From the NCBI RefSeq assembly GCF_021603585.1, contig NZ_BQHI01000004.1, positions 310,001-374,000 of the forward strand: a stretch of DNA of 64,000 nucleotides. Direction: 5' to 3'. The notes beneath the pieces were generated by a model. The model made no database searches, was not told the origin of the DNA, and saw nothing but the letters and a program-made list of their open reading frames with translations. Source of the DNA: Pseudomonas sputi (GTDB lineage Bacteria > Pseudomonadota > Gammaproteobacteria > Pseudomonadales > Pseudomonadaceae). This document shows positions 46,662 through 56,553 of the stretch, piece by piece. Numbering within the stretch: the stretch's first letter is position 1; every line of letters begins with the position of its first letter. The position numbers and the translations under genes are program-made.

Positions 46662-48638
46662 ATGCACATATCGTCCGCTGTTTCCCGTAAACACCTGAGT
46701 GCCGCCTTGGCGCTGGGCTCGATTGCTGTGCTGATGGTAGGGCTGCAACCCTTGCTGCTGGGGGAGTTGTTGGCGCAAAACCGACTTTCGCTTGAGGGCG
46801 TCGGGTTGGTCGCTATGGGCGAAATTCTCTCGCTGGGGTTGGGCGTTGTCCTGGGCGATTTACTGCGCTCCGTGTTTAGCCTGCGCCTGCTTACGGTCGT
46901 CGCCATCCTGGCGGCATCGGGTATGGACCTGGTCACGGCCAACACCACCGGGGATGGCGCACTGGCACTGACGCGTGGTTTGGCGGGGTTGGCCGAGGGC
47001 TTGCTGTTATGGGGTACCGTAAATCTGATCGTCCAGGGGGCTGCGCCTGATCGTGTGGCGGGTGTGTTCATGGTGGTGCAGACACTTGGTCAGGCGGCGG
47101 TAGCCGCAGTGTTGGCATATTGGGTGCTGCCGATTCAGAGCACATCGTCTTACGGTTTCGTGTTTCTGGGAGCGCTGACGGCCGCTTCGTTGCTCTTAGT
47201 CCGCTGGCAACCCATTCAATTGGCGAATCAACACGCAGAGCACACGGAAAATACCAAGTTCGGTTGGGGCCTTAACCACGTGCTATTGCTGGGGCTGGCC
47301 TTTATGCAGCTCAGCGCCATTGGTGGGCTCTGGGCTTACCTGGAGCCATTGAGCAAATACGTGGGAATGGATGCGCAAAGCGCACAGTTGCTTATCTCTG
47401 GGACGTTGCTGATGCAAGTGCTGGGCGGGTGCCTGGGAATTGTCCTGGTGCGTCGAGTCTCGGACTATTCAATGTTGGCGGTCGCCGCTTTGCTGTTGGG
47501 TGGCATCGCGCTGGGGATGTATTTTTCGGCTGATATGGGCGTCAAGGTATTCCTGGTGTTGTGCGGCGCGTTTGGCTTGATCTGGTTGATGTTGACGCCG
47601 TTCCAGGTGCGTATCGCGTTGCAACTGGATCGCTCGGGGCGGATAGCGGCGCTAGTTCCAGGCATGCAACTACTGGGGTGCGCCTTCGGCCCTTTGATGT
47701 CGTCGCAGTGGGTAGTGGGGGAGAACGCCGAGTACGTGTTGCTGGTCAGTGCCGCGTTCTCGCTGATTGCACTGACCCTGGTGGGTTTGCTGCGCCGATG
47801 CCCCGCGAGTAAGCCCGTCAGCTTTGCGCGCAAAGTGGTACTGGTGGTGGGAGCATCCTCCGGCATGGGGCGCGGGCTGGCGGTGCGTCTGGCGCAGGAA
47901 GGCGCCTGGGTAGTGGCCACGGCCCGGCGCAAGGAGCTGTTGAATGACCTTCAACTGGAAATCGCGCTTCAGGGGGGGAAATGCCTGGTCTCGGCAGTCG
48001 ATGCCCTGGATGAGCATGCGGCGGCCGGTCTCGTGGATGAAATTGTCGAGCTATACGGTCGTCTGGATGTGGTCGTGCTCAATGCCGGCGGCGCTCCCGC
48101 GTTGGATATGCGTGAGATGAGTGCGGCCGACGTAACTGCGTATATGCGCTCGAACTACGATGTAGTGGTCAATTATCTGTTCCCCGCCCTGGAGCAGATG
48201 AGTCGCCAGGGGCATGGTTTTGTCGTGCACACCAATTCCCTGGCGGGTTTCCTGGGTGTGACGTTGCAGGGGCCATATAGCGCCGCGAAGGGCGCGCTGC
48301 GCCTGTTGATCGATACCTGTCGCATTGAGTTTGGTAACCGAGGTATTCGCTTTCTATCGCTCTACCCAGGTTTTGTCGCCACCGCGCAAACCGCAAACGA
48401 TGGCATGCCAGCACCGCTGGAAATTTCCGAAGCAGCAGCCGTCGATCATATGCTCTACGCGATGCGCAGCCAGCGCTGGGACTACTTGTTTCCTTGGCCG
48501 ATGAGGTGGCTGATCCGTTTGGCCAGAGTTCTGCCCAAACCGATCACGCTCTGGGTATTGCGTCGAGAGTTGCCGGTGTTGGCCAATGACAGCAGCGCGA
48601 CTTCACCCGTGATCGCTTTCAAGAACACCTCGGTATGA
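46662..48638 (+). CDS. Fusion of an MFS transporter and a short-chain dehydrogenase
   Basis: 658 residues in two domains. Residues 1-380 form an MFS-like transporter with about twelve hydrophobic helices. Residues 388-640 form a complete short-chain dehydrogenase: cofactor loop G397ASSGMGRG, NAG at 474-476, catalytic S526, Y539 and K543 (GPYSAAKGALRL). The linker is short (PASKPVSF). The dehydrogenase would face the cytoplasm, so a substrate could be reduced or oxidised as it crosses the membrane. It ends the operon, nine bases from a converging AraC gene. A frame or stop between the parts is not seen. Confidence 0.92.
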   Translation: MHISSAVSRKHLSAALALGSIAVLMVGLQPLLLGELLAQNRLSLEGVGLVAMGEILSLGLGVVLGDLLRSVFSLRLLTVVAILAASGMDLVTANTTGDGALALTRGLAGLAEGLLLWGTVNLIVQGAAPDRVAGVFMVVQTLGQAAVAAVLAYWVLPIQSTSSYGFVFLGALTAASLLLVRWQPIQLANQHAEHTENTKFGWGLNHVLLLGLAFMQLSAIGGLWAYLEPLSKYVGMDAQSAQLLISGTLLMQVLGGCLGIVLVRRVSDYSMLAVAALLLGGIALGMYFSADMGVKVFLVLCGAFGLIWLMLTPFQVRIALQLDRSGRIAALVPGMQLLGCAFGPLMSSQWVVGENAEYVLLVSAAFSLIALTLVGLLRRCPASKPVSFARKVVLVVGASSGMGRGLAVRLAQEGAWVVATARRKELLNDLQLEIALQGGKCLVSAVDALDEHAAAGLVDEIVELYGRLDVVVLNAGGAPALDMREMSAADVTAYMRSNYDVVVNYLFPALEQMSRQGHGFVVHTNSLAGFLGVTLQGPYSAAKGALRLLIDTCRIEFGNRGIRFLSLYPGFVATAQTANDGMPAPLEISEAAAVDHMLYAMRSQRWDYLFPWPMRWLIRLARVLPKPITLWVLRRELPVLANDSSATSPVIAFKNTSV

Positions 48639-48647
48639 AGTCTGACA

Positions 48648-49694
48648 TCAGGCGGTGCGCTGCGTATTTGGCAACGCACCCGTCCAGCGCTTGAAGGCGC
48701 GCCGGAACCCGCGAGCATCGCTGAAGCCAAGGGTGTGGGCGATGTCAGCTATCGACATAACTGTGTTTTGCAGTAAGTCGCAGGCCCGCTCGTGCCTGAT
48801 CCGATCCAGCAGACCGCTGTACGTCACGCCCAGGTCTGTCAGGCGACGACGCAGGGTACGTTCACTCATGTTGAGCTTCTTTGAAAAGCTCTGCAGGGCT
48901 TCAGGGTCGTCGAGGTTTAGGCGAATATGACTGGAGAGGGTTTCAACCAGATCATTGCGCGAGTCACATCGGTTCAACATCTGATCCAATTTGGCCCGCA
49001 ACGGGTCACACGCCATGTCGTCATAGTCCGGCAGGCGCGCGTTCAACCAATGAGGTTCGCAGATCAAGCGATTTTTCCCGGCCATGAATTTTACCGGGCA
49101 ACGAAATTCGCGCCGATAGGCTTGGGCGTAATCCGGGCGGGCGTACGCCAACTCTACCCTGAGGGGATTGAAGGCTGGCCCGATAAGCCGCCTTACCACG
49201 GATACGGCACTTGAAAAGGCTTCTTCGATCAAGAAGGGCTCAATTTCAAGATCAAACACTTTGGGGGTGACCTCAATGATGAACTCGTTGGGGTGAACGC
49301 TGGCACGGTGCTCCAGTAACGCACCGGTATCACCTTGATGTTCAAGGCCATAGGTAATGGCCTCGCCCAGGGTTCTGCAGGTCAGCATGGCCAGGCCTGC
49401 TAGTCCCCAGGAGACGGGCGTCTGACGCATGCCGGTAGCGAGCCCCAACGCTGGGTCATTGATCGCGCGCTGCGTTCGAATAATCAGCATCCGGGTCTGC
49501 CTATAAGACAAGCGCATGTCCAGGTCAAGCAGCTCGGCATAACCGAAGCCTAGCCCGCGGCAGATGCGCTGCGTCGACAGCCCGCTTTCCATCAACAGGC
49601 TGAACAAGGCCCGCGCGACGTTGGGAACCACCACGGTTTCATTCTGCTGGGGATGCTGCGTCCAGTGCTGGGCAGCGGCTGCGGGCTCTAACAT
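48648..49694 (-). CDS. AraC-family transcriptional regulator, divergent from the FMO-SDR genes
   Basis: 348 residues of the OruR-like AraC type. The C-terminal double helix-turn-helix is NMSERTLRRRLTDLGVTYS and IAHTLGFSDARGFRRAFKRW. Blocks in the N-terminal half (RICRGLGF; GPAFNPLRVELAYARPDY; EFRCPVKF) match the AraC protein at 36161-37174. It faces the frameshifted flavin monooxygenase gene across 222 bases and is the probable activator of that pair. Confidence 0.93.
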   Translation of the reverse strand: MLEPAAAAQHWTQHPQQNETVVVPNVARALFSLLMESGLSTQRICRGLGFGYAELLDLDMRLSYRQTRMLIIRTQRAINDPALGLATGMRQTPVSWGLAGLAMLTCRTLGEAITYGLEHQGDTGALLEHRASVHPNEFIIEVTPKVFDLEIEPFLIEEAFSSAVSVVRRLIGPAFNPLRVELAYARPDYAQAYRREFRCPVKFMAGKNRLICEPHWLNARLPDYDDMACDPLRAKLDQMLNRCDSRNDLVETLSSHIRLNLDDPEALQSFSKKLNMSERTLRRRLTDLGVTYSGLLDRIRHERACDLLQNTVMSIADIAHTLGFSDARGFRRAFKRWTGALPNTQRTA

Positions 49695-49916
49695 AGATCA
49701 CACGCTCTCCATCGGAATGAGTCTGTAGACGATAGCTTTGAGCCGGTAATCTAACACCTCCCTTTCTGCTATTGCGGGCATGACGGGCTGGTTTCCTGAG
49801 TGCGCAGCCTATCTGTCCTCCATGGTCCCCTAAATGGCCGAGAAAGGCTCATCGAACGCACCGGCTTCGCTTTAGATTTCGGTTTAACACTGAACTGAAT
49901 ATCCAAGGAAAGCGTT

Positions 49917-51342
49917 ATGGAATCAGAACAAGACGCAGCGATTATCGACCGAGGAAATGCCGCCTGCATTATTGGCGCCGGGCCGGGTGGGCTGAGTGCC
50001 GCACGCGCACTCAAAGCCAAGAAAATCGTCTATGACCAATTTGAGCGGCATTCGGATGTAGGAGGGATTTGGGACATCACCAATGTCGGCACACCGATGT
50101 ATGACTCGGCGCATTTTATCTCCTCCAGGGATCTATCGGGCTTCGTCGGGCTTCCAATGCCCAAGGACCTTCCGGAATACCCCTCCCACCGTCAAATTGC
50201 TCACTACCTCAGGAGCTTCGCTGCTGCCTTCGGGCTGCGTGAGTCTATTCAGTTCAGCACAACGGTGACCCGGATCGACAAGGAACCCGATGGACACTGG
50301 TCCGTCAGCCATCAGTGATGGTTCCGCGCGCCGATACCGTTGGATAGTGTTGGCCACCGGGACAAACTGGAAGCCCAACCTGCCATCGTTGCGTGGTGAG
50401 TTTAACGGGGAAGTTCGCCACTCCAATTCGTTTCAATCCGGCTCGGAATTTCACGGTAAGAACGTGTTAGTGGCGGGGGCGGGCAACTCCGGCGCAGATA
50501 TTTCCTGCGAAGCCGCCATCCACGCAAAAGCCGCCTTTAGCAGCATGAGGCGCGGTTACTATTTCATTCCTAAGCACGTGTTTGGTGTGCCTGCCGATGT
50601 GTTTGGTGAAAGTGGGCCGCACCTGCCACTGTGGTTGGCCAGGCCCGACTTCAAGTTTTTTTTGAAGCTGCTTGTGGGCGACCTGACCCGCTGGGGCCTG
50701 CCAAAGCCTGATCATCGCTTGTTCGAGACGCACCCGATCGTGAACTCGCAACTGCTGCATCATCTTCAGCACGGCAATATTGCGGTGCGCAAAAACATCG
50801 ACCGGCTGGACGGCGATTTCGTCATTTTTGAAGATGGTGCCCGCGAAAAAATCGACTTGATCCTCTGTGCCACGGGGTTCAAATGGGGCGCGGAATGTGC
50901 TGCGCAGTTTTTCGAATGGAAGAACGGCAGGCCTTTACTTTACCTGTCGATGTTCAGCCGCACTCACCGTAACCTTTGCGCCATCGGCTACCTCGATCAG
51001 AACTCCAGTGCTTTCAAGCTTTTTGATACCCAGGCGCTCACCCTGGCTGCGTATTTTCGGGCGCAGTTGGATGGGCTCGACACAGCGAGCCAATTCGATC
51101 AGTTGATTCAGCGCGACGATTCGGACCTCAGTGGGGGGATTCAGTTTGTTCAATCGGATCGGCATGCGGTTTATCTGGATGCTCGGTCCTTTACAGCCTA
51201 CCTGGAGATATTGCGCACGCGCATGCATTGGCCACGATTGACTGAGGACGTATATGCGGCCATCAAACTCGATCAGCCTTTCCCAACGATCGCAGCGCCT
51301 GTCATTCATGACGTGCTGGGGGAGAGTCTGCATGGCAAGTAA
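49917..51342 (+). pseudogene. Flavin-containing monooxygenase interrupted by a frameshift
   Basis: Two consecutive frames make one FMO. The first (49917-50318) has the FAD motif ACIIGAGPGGLSAARALK and ends HWSVSHQ at a TGA. The second (open from about 50290) resumes with YRWIVLATGTNWKPNLPSL, then an NADPH site VLVAGAGNSGADISCEAA and a late LILCATGFKWG. Both halves are well conserved, so a one- or two-base indel near 50310 is the only damage. It could be recent inactivation or a sequencing error. If intact, it would oxygenate a soft nucleophile or ketone. A good AAGGAAAG ribosome-binding site precedes 49917. Confidence 0.85.
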
Positions 51343-52201
51343 TACGTCGTTTACGGGCTGGGTAGCGCTGATCACGGGGGGCGCCGGTGGGCTGGGGTGC
51401 GCTATCGCGGCGGCGCTGATCGCCCGAGGCGTCAAATGCCTGCTGGTCGATATTGATGCGGTGCGCCTGGCCCAGGCGGCTACCGCACTCGGCCCCCTGG
51501 CATTGACCTACCAGACAGACCTTACCGATCGTGAAGCGCTTGGGGCACTGGTGAGCTATGTGAGTAGTGAGATCGGTCGCCTTGATCTACTGGTCAATAA
51601 CGCCGGGATACTAAGCAACATTCCTTTTGAGGTCAGGTCTGTCGTGTCGATTGCGTGTGAAGTTCAGCTCAATATGATGGTTCCTTTGGAACTGTGTCAG
51701 GCGTTTCTACCCTTGTTGCAGCAAGCCAGTGACGGACGGGTTATTTCAATTGTTTCCTTGGGCGGGTTATTTCCCATGCCGGAAACATGCATTTATTCAG
51801 CGACAAAATTTGGTCTGCGTGGCGCCATGTTGTGCTTGGGGTTGGATGGCAAACGCTTGGGCGTAAAATTCACCATTGTGAATCCGTCGGCGACGGAAAC
51901 GCCGATGTTGATGCGCGAGGCCATTGAAGATGGCAACAAGATGCAGTTTATGGACCCGCCTCAAATGCCCGAAGACGTGGCTAAAACAGTCATCAAAGCG
52001 CTGGAAAAACCTCGGCTTGAACTGTTCGTTCGTCCCAGTGAATCCTGGACTGCGCGTTTAGTCATGCTTGTGCCGGGAGTTTTACCGTACGTATTGCCTT
52101 TGTTTCGACGCAAGAGCGAAAAGGGACACCGCAACTACGTTGTGTCGCTCGAGCAGCGAGGGTTGATAAGCAAAGAAGGTGAAGGTTGGCGTCTGAAATG
52201 A
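51332..52201 (+). CDS. Short-chain dehydrogenase/reductase
   Basis: 289 residues. Cofactor loop TGGAGGLG near residue 16, NNAGILS, catalytic serine in VSLGGLF and the YSATKFGLRGA motif with Tyr and Lys, all typical of classical SDRs. The C-terminus is long and partly hydrophobic (VMLVPGVLPYVLPLFRR), suggesting a membrane-facing substrate. I use the ATG at 51332, which has GGGGAG upstream and overlaps the monooxygenase stop, so the two are coupled. Confidence 0.9.
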   Translation: MASNTSFTGWVALITGGAGGLGCAIAAALIARGVKCLLVDIDAVRLAQAATALGPLALTYQTDLTDREALGALVSYVSSEIGRLDLLVNNAGILSNIPFEVRSVVSIACEVQLNMMVPLELCQAFLPLLQQASDGRVISIVSLGGLFPMPETCIYSATKFGLRGAMLCLGLDGKRLGVKFTIVNPSATETPMLMREAIEDGNKMQFMDPPQMPEDVAKTVIKALEKPRLELFVRPSESWTARLVMLVPGVLPYVLPLFRRKSEKGHRNYVVSLEQRGLISKEGEGWRLK

Positions 52202-52281
52202 TCTGAGGAGCATGAACAGAGTAGGCAAGGACAAAGCAGTCGATGAGTTCTTCAGGGTTTATGAGTGAGCATTTGAATAGG

Positions 52282-52333
52282 CCAGCAAGTCGACTGCATT
52301 TTGTCGGATCGACTCATGCAGTCGACTTGCTGG
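52282..52333. terminator. Perfect 17-base inverted repeat between convergent genes
   Basis: CCAGCAAGTCGACTGCA (52282-52298) and its exact complement (52317-52333) are separated by an 18-base loop. It lies between the convergent SDR gene and the RND pump gene. No T-run follows on either strand, so a bidirectional terminator is likely but another role (binding site, stem in mRNA 3' end) is open. Confidence 0.6.
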
Positions 52334-52380
52334 TCGTGACCTGCGTATGACTGTTACGCACTCGCACTGCCCGAGTTACC

Positions 52381-55300
52381 TCAGCGCAAAGCCCTCTGGT
52401 TTTTATTGAACAACACCACGTAGAGCACAGGGATCAGCCCCAAGGTCACCAACGTGCCCAGCGCCAGGCCACCCATCAGCGTGATCGCCATGCCTTCCCA
52501 CAGTGGCCCGGCAAAAAGAATCAGCGGGATCAATCCGATAATGCAGGTTAACTTGGTCATGACAATGGGGCGCAGGCGTTTCACGGCGGCATTCACCACG
52601 GCCTCGGAAACCGGCAGGCCAACGTGCAGTTCCGCCTCGATACGTTCCAGCAGCAACACCGCGTTGTTGACGATAATCCCTGCCAGGGACAACAGGCCGA
52701 ACGTGGCCATGAAGCCGAACGGGTAGCCGGTGATCAGCAGCGCGACCGCAACGCCGATTAATACGAAGGGGATTGCGGAGACGACGATCAGCAACTTGCG
52801 CAACGAATTGAATTGCCAGACGAACAACAGCAGCATCGCGATCAGCGCGTGGGGCAGGTATTGCAACAGCGCCTGGTTGGCGTCTGCCGAGTCTTCGATT
52901 TCGCCCCCCAGCTCAACGCGGTAGCCCGGCGGTAAGGCCAGTGCGGCCACCTGCGGGGCCAGCTGTTCGACGATGGAGGTCGCCGTCAATGAAGGGTTGT
53001 GCCCGACCACGGTGATGCAGCGCTCCTGATTGCGGCGCACCAGTGTGGAGGGTTCGCTGGACGCGACGATGTTCGCGATGGCCGTCAGCGGCAGCGGGGT
53101 CGAGCCGTCGGCCGGGTAGACCAGAATGCCGCGCAGATCGGGCGAGTCATGGTTGGCCGTGGCGGGTTCGCGCACCACCAGAGGGACGCGTGTTTCGTTG
53201 TCCTGCAACGACGAGATCTGGATGCCGCCGAAGTGTAGTTGCAACGCCTGGGCAATCGCTTGGGTGTCTACACCGGCACGGCGCGCACTGTGCTGATCGA
53301 CCTCGACGGTATAACGCGCCAGTCGCGTGCTCCAGTCATTGTGCACATCCAGTGTGCCAGGCACGTTACGTAAGGCCTGCTCGATCTGGCCGGCCAGGGT
53401 GCGTAATACGTTCTCGTCCGGACCCAGCACGCGATAGATGACGACACCGGCCTCGGTGGTGCCCAGGGAAAACCGTTTCGGCTCTGCGCGCAGTTCAGGG
53501 TGTTCTTTGAGCAGGTAGCGACGCATATTGGCGATGACCGCGTCGATATCCGTACCAGCGTTGACGCTGACCGTGAAGTACGCGGTTTCCGGTGCCGGCA
53601 AGGGCGGGTTGAGGCCCAGCACGATGCGCGGCCCGCCATCACCCACGTAGCCGATGCTGTCGACCACCTGCGGTTCCCTGCTCAGCCACAGGCTGATCTC
53701 ACGCACCTTTTGCAAGGTTTTGCGCGAGCCGCTGCCGGGCTCCAGGGTGATGGGCACCTGAAACTGCAAGCGGTCCGACTGAGGCAGGAAGTCATAGGGC
53801 ACGCGCATCAGTTCGAACACGGCGGCGCCCAGCAACACCAGCATGGCAATCAGAAACAGCGCCTTGTGCTGCAGCACACGGCAGATGACGGCCCGATAGC
53901 CACGGTAAAAACCGCTGTCGTAGTTACCCTCCGACGCCGCGTGACGCGCAGCCTTGGCGAAATACAGGCACAACAATGGCGTAACCGTGATGCTCAATAA
54001 CCACGAGCCGAGCAGGGTGAGCGCCAGCACGATGGCCAATGAGCGCAGGTATTCATTGGTGCTGGTCTGGCCCAGAAAGAACGGCGAGAACGCCAGCACA
54101 ATCACCAGTGATGAGGTCAACAGCGGAATCGCCAGGGTGCGTCCTGCCTCTTCGCAGGCATGGCGCCGTTCTTCACCGGCCTGCAACCGGCGTTCAATGT
54201 CCTCGGCGATCACAATACCGTTGTCCACCAGCAAGCCGAGCGCGAGGATGATCGCGGCGATCGATACAGTTTGCAGCTCCACCCCCAGCATGCGCATGGC
54301 GATCAACGTACCCAGAATGGTCAGCGGCACGATGGCGCCTACCACCAGCCCGGTGCGCCAGCCCAGAAACAGCATCACCACGGCCATGACGATGACGACT
54401 GTCTCGATCATCACATGCTTCATCTTGGCCATTTGCTGATCGACCACATCGGCTTGGAACGTCACCACATGCGCGGCAAAGCCCAGTGGGAGTTGCTTTT
54501 CCAACTGCGCCAAACGAGCGCGCAGGGCTGCGCCGAACTGATGAATGTTCTGCCCGGCCGCCATGGACACAGCCAGCACCACGGCGTCCTGGCCCTGGTA
54601 CACCGCGGCGGTCTGTGGCGGGTCGGTAGCCATCACCGAAACCTGCGCTATGGCGCCTAGCGCAATGGTTTGCGCGGCGCCGGTGGTAATCGGCAATTCG
54701 CGCAGTTGATCCACGCTGAGCAGTTCGCCGGTCACGGTGAGGGTCGTGATCTGCCCGCCGATGTTGGCGATGCCGCCAGGCGCCAACACATTCTGCTGCT
54801 GCAATTGCTGGAACAACTGTTGCGGGGACAAACCCATGCCAGCCAGGCGCTGCGGGTTGAAATCGATCGATAGTTGTTGGTCTTGGATACCGTGCAAGGT
54901 GACCTGGCCAATGCCGGGTAACCCGCCCAATTGGTCGCGCAGGCGCTTCAACGGTCCACGCATCTCGCTCATGCTGTAGCCGGGCGCGGTGACGGCAATG
55001 GAGGCGACAGCGACACGCCCGAAATTGTCATCGACAAATGGGCCCTGGGTGCCCGTTGGAAAGTTCGCACCTGCCTCGGCGGCTTTATTGCGTACTTGTT
55101 GCCACAGCACCCCCAGGTCCTTGATTTCGTCGCGAGCCGTCACCTGGATCACCACGCTGCCGGGGTGGATGGTGGTCACGATGTTTTTGATCTGCGACAG
55201 CTCGCGCAGCTTTTCTTCCGTGGGGCGGGCCAGCAGTTCTTCGACGCGTTCGCTGGGCAACCCGGGGAACTGGATACTCACCAGTGCGTCGCGGATGGTC

Positions 55301-55422
55301 ACCGAGGGCTCTTCCTGGGTAGGGAAGTTCAGGAACGTTGCCACGCCTGCAAGCAGGATCAACAGGGCGGTGAATAATGTCAGGCGGCTCGCACCCAATG
55401 CGTGACGGGTCAGATTGATCAT
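52381..55422 (-). CDS. RND efflux pump inner-membrane transporter
   Basis: 1013 residues of the AcrB/MdtB-type HAE1 RND family. The duplicated topology is clear: an N-terminal helix (LTLFTALLILLAG), large periplasmic loops, and the transmembrane proton-relay aspartate in LALGLLVDNGIVIAEDI. A second half repeats this pattern (GIIVNNAVLLLERI). It exports drugs, solvents or other amphiphiles with a proton gradient. It is last in an operon of outer membrane factor, MipA-like protein and adaptor, and overlaps the adaptor gene by four bases. Confidence 0.95.
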   Translation of the reverse strand: MINLTRHALGASRLTLFTALLILLAGVATFLNFPTQEEPSVTIRDALVSIQFPGLPSERVEELLARPTEEKLRELSQIKNIVTTIHPGSVVIQVTARDEIKDLGVLWQQVRNKAAEAGANFPTGTQGPFVDDNFGRVAVASIAVTAPGYSMSEMRGPLKRLRDQLGGLPGIGQVTLHGIQDQQLSIDFNPQRLAGMGLSPQQLFQQLQQQNVLAPGGIANIGGQITTLTVTGELLSVDQLRELPITTGAAQTIALGAIAQVSVMATDPPQTAAVYQGQDAVVLAVSMAAGQNIHQFGAALRARLAQLEKQLPLGFAAHVVTFQADVVDQQMAKMKHVMIETVVIVMAVVMLFLGWRTGLVVGAIVPLTILGTLIAMRMLGVELQTVSIAAIILALGLLVDNGIVIAEDIERRLQAGEERRHACEEAGRTLAIPLLTSSLVIVLAFSPFFLGQTSTNEYLRSLAIVLALTLLGSWLLSITVTPLLCLYFAKAARHAASEGNYDSGFYRGYRAVICRVLQHKALFLIAMLVLLGAAVFELMRVPYDFLPQSDRLQFQVPITLEPGSGSRKTLQKVREISLWLSREPQVVDSIGYVGDGGPRIVLGLNPPLPAPETAYFTVSVNAGTDIDAVIANMRRYLLKEHPELRAEPKRFSLGTTEAGVVIYRVLGPDENVLRTLAGQIEQALRNVPGTLDVHNDWSTRLARYTVEVDQHSARRAGVDTQAIAQALQLHFGGIQISSLQDNETRVPLVVREPATANHDSPDLRGILVYPADGSTPLPLTAIANIVASSEPSTLVRRNQERCITVVGHNPSLTATSIVEQLAPQVAALALPPGYRVELGGEIEDSADANQALLQYLPHALIAMLLLFVWQFNSLRKLLIVVSAIPFVLIGVAVALLITGYPFGFMATFGLLSLAGIIVNNAVLLLERIEAELHVGLPVSEAVVNAAVKRLRPIVMTKLTCIIGLIPLILFAGPLWEGMAITLMGGLALGTLVTLGLIPVLYVVLFNKNQRALR

Positions 55423-56537
55423 TCGGTCGCGCTCAAACGGCTGGAGGACTGAAGCAGGTTGACGGGCTGGCCGTCGTTGAGAAACGCGACGCCGGTGACC
55501 ACGACTTGTTCGCCATCCTTGAGACCTTTATCGATGGCGACGCGGCCCTGGTCGATCAGGCCAATGGTGATATCACGCAGGGCGACTTTGCCCTGGGCCG
55601 GGTCATAGACGAACACCTGTACCTGGTTGGCGTCGCCACCCATGCGCAGGGCCTGCGTCGGGATAGACAGCGAGAGCGGGGCAGTGGGTGCCAGCCTCAC
55701 GTTGAGGTTCACGCCGCTGGGCAGCGCGAGTTCGTTGGCGATCAGGCGAAAGCGCGCACTTTGCAGCAAGCCGTTCTGCGCGCGCATCGACAGACCTTCC
55801 AATACCATCGGCAGGATAGAGGCGGGCGCGGCCGGGTCGACGGCAACGGCGTGGTCCCCAGGTTTGAGGGCGGTGGCCTGTTCCACCGGCACTTGCACGA
55901 TAACTTGCAACGCGCCGACGGCCTCCAGCTCCATCACGACTTGGCCGGGAGACAGCTCGCTGTACAACTGCGCGGGTCTTGCCACGACGCGACCGTTAAA
56001 CGGCGCAATGAGTTGGCCCTGGCGCTGATCGCGTCGCACCAGGTCCAGCGCCGCTTCATCGGTGGCCTGCTGCGCAACGGCCGCCTGCCACGCCGCTTCG
56101 GCTTGCTCCACGGCGCTGGCGGCGACGCTGCCCTGGGTATACAGCTGTTGCTGGCGGACCTTGTTGAGCTTGCGTTCGGCGGTCTGCGCCACGCTGGCGA
56201 ACAAGCTGGCCTGCGCCTGTTTCAAGCGTAACCTGACGGCCGCCGTGTCCAGACTCGCCAGCACCTGGCCTTGTTTCACTGCATCGCCAACGTCAACGTT
56301 CAACGCTACCAGGCGGCCCGCACCTTCGAAGGCCAGCGCGGCACGCTCGCGTTGCCGTACGACACCGCTCAAGATCGCGCCGTCGGCCTCCGCGGCGTGC
56401 ACGCTGGCGACTTTCACCGATCTAACGGCCGGCTCCGGCGGCGGTTCCTCGCGCGAGCAAGCCGCCACAATCAGGCAGGCAAGGCCGAGCAGCAGGGGAC
56501 GGGCCCAGGGATAAAACAGCTGAGGAAAACCACGCAT
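55419..56537 (-). CDS. RND periplasmic adaptor (membrane fusion protein)
   Basis: 372 residues. A lipoprotein signal ends in the lipobox AAC with C27. The core follows the adaptor plan: beta-barrel and lipoyl segments (GRLVALNVDVGDAVKQGQVL; GQLIAPFNGRVV) around a coiled-coil hairpin (residues about 100-160, rich in Gln, Glu and Ala). It joins the RND transporter to the outer membrane channel. It starts 16 bases after the MipA-like gene. Confidence 0.94.
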   Translation of the reverse strand: MRGFPQLFYPWARPLLLGLACLIVAACSREEPPPEPAVRSVKVASVHAAEADGAILSGVVRQRERAALAFEGAGRLVALNVDVGDAVKQGQVLASLDTAAVRLRLKQAQASLFASVAQTAERKLNKVRQQQLYTQGSVAASAVEQAEAAWQAAVAQQATDEAALDLVRRDQRQGQLIAPFNGRVVARPAQLYSELSPGQVVMELEAVGALQVIVQVPVEQATALKPGDHAVAVDPAAPASILPMVLEGLSMRAQNGLLQSARFRLIANELALPSGVNLNVRLAPTAPLSLSIPTQALRMGGDANQVQVFVYDPAQGKVALRDITIGLIDQGRVAIDKGLKDGEQVVVTGVAFLNDGQPVNLLQSSSRLSATE

Positions 56538-56553
56538 GCCTGGGACCTCGATA

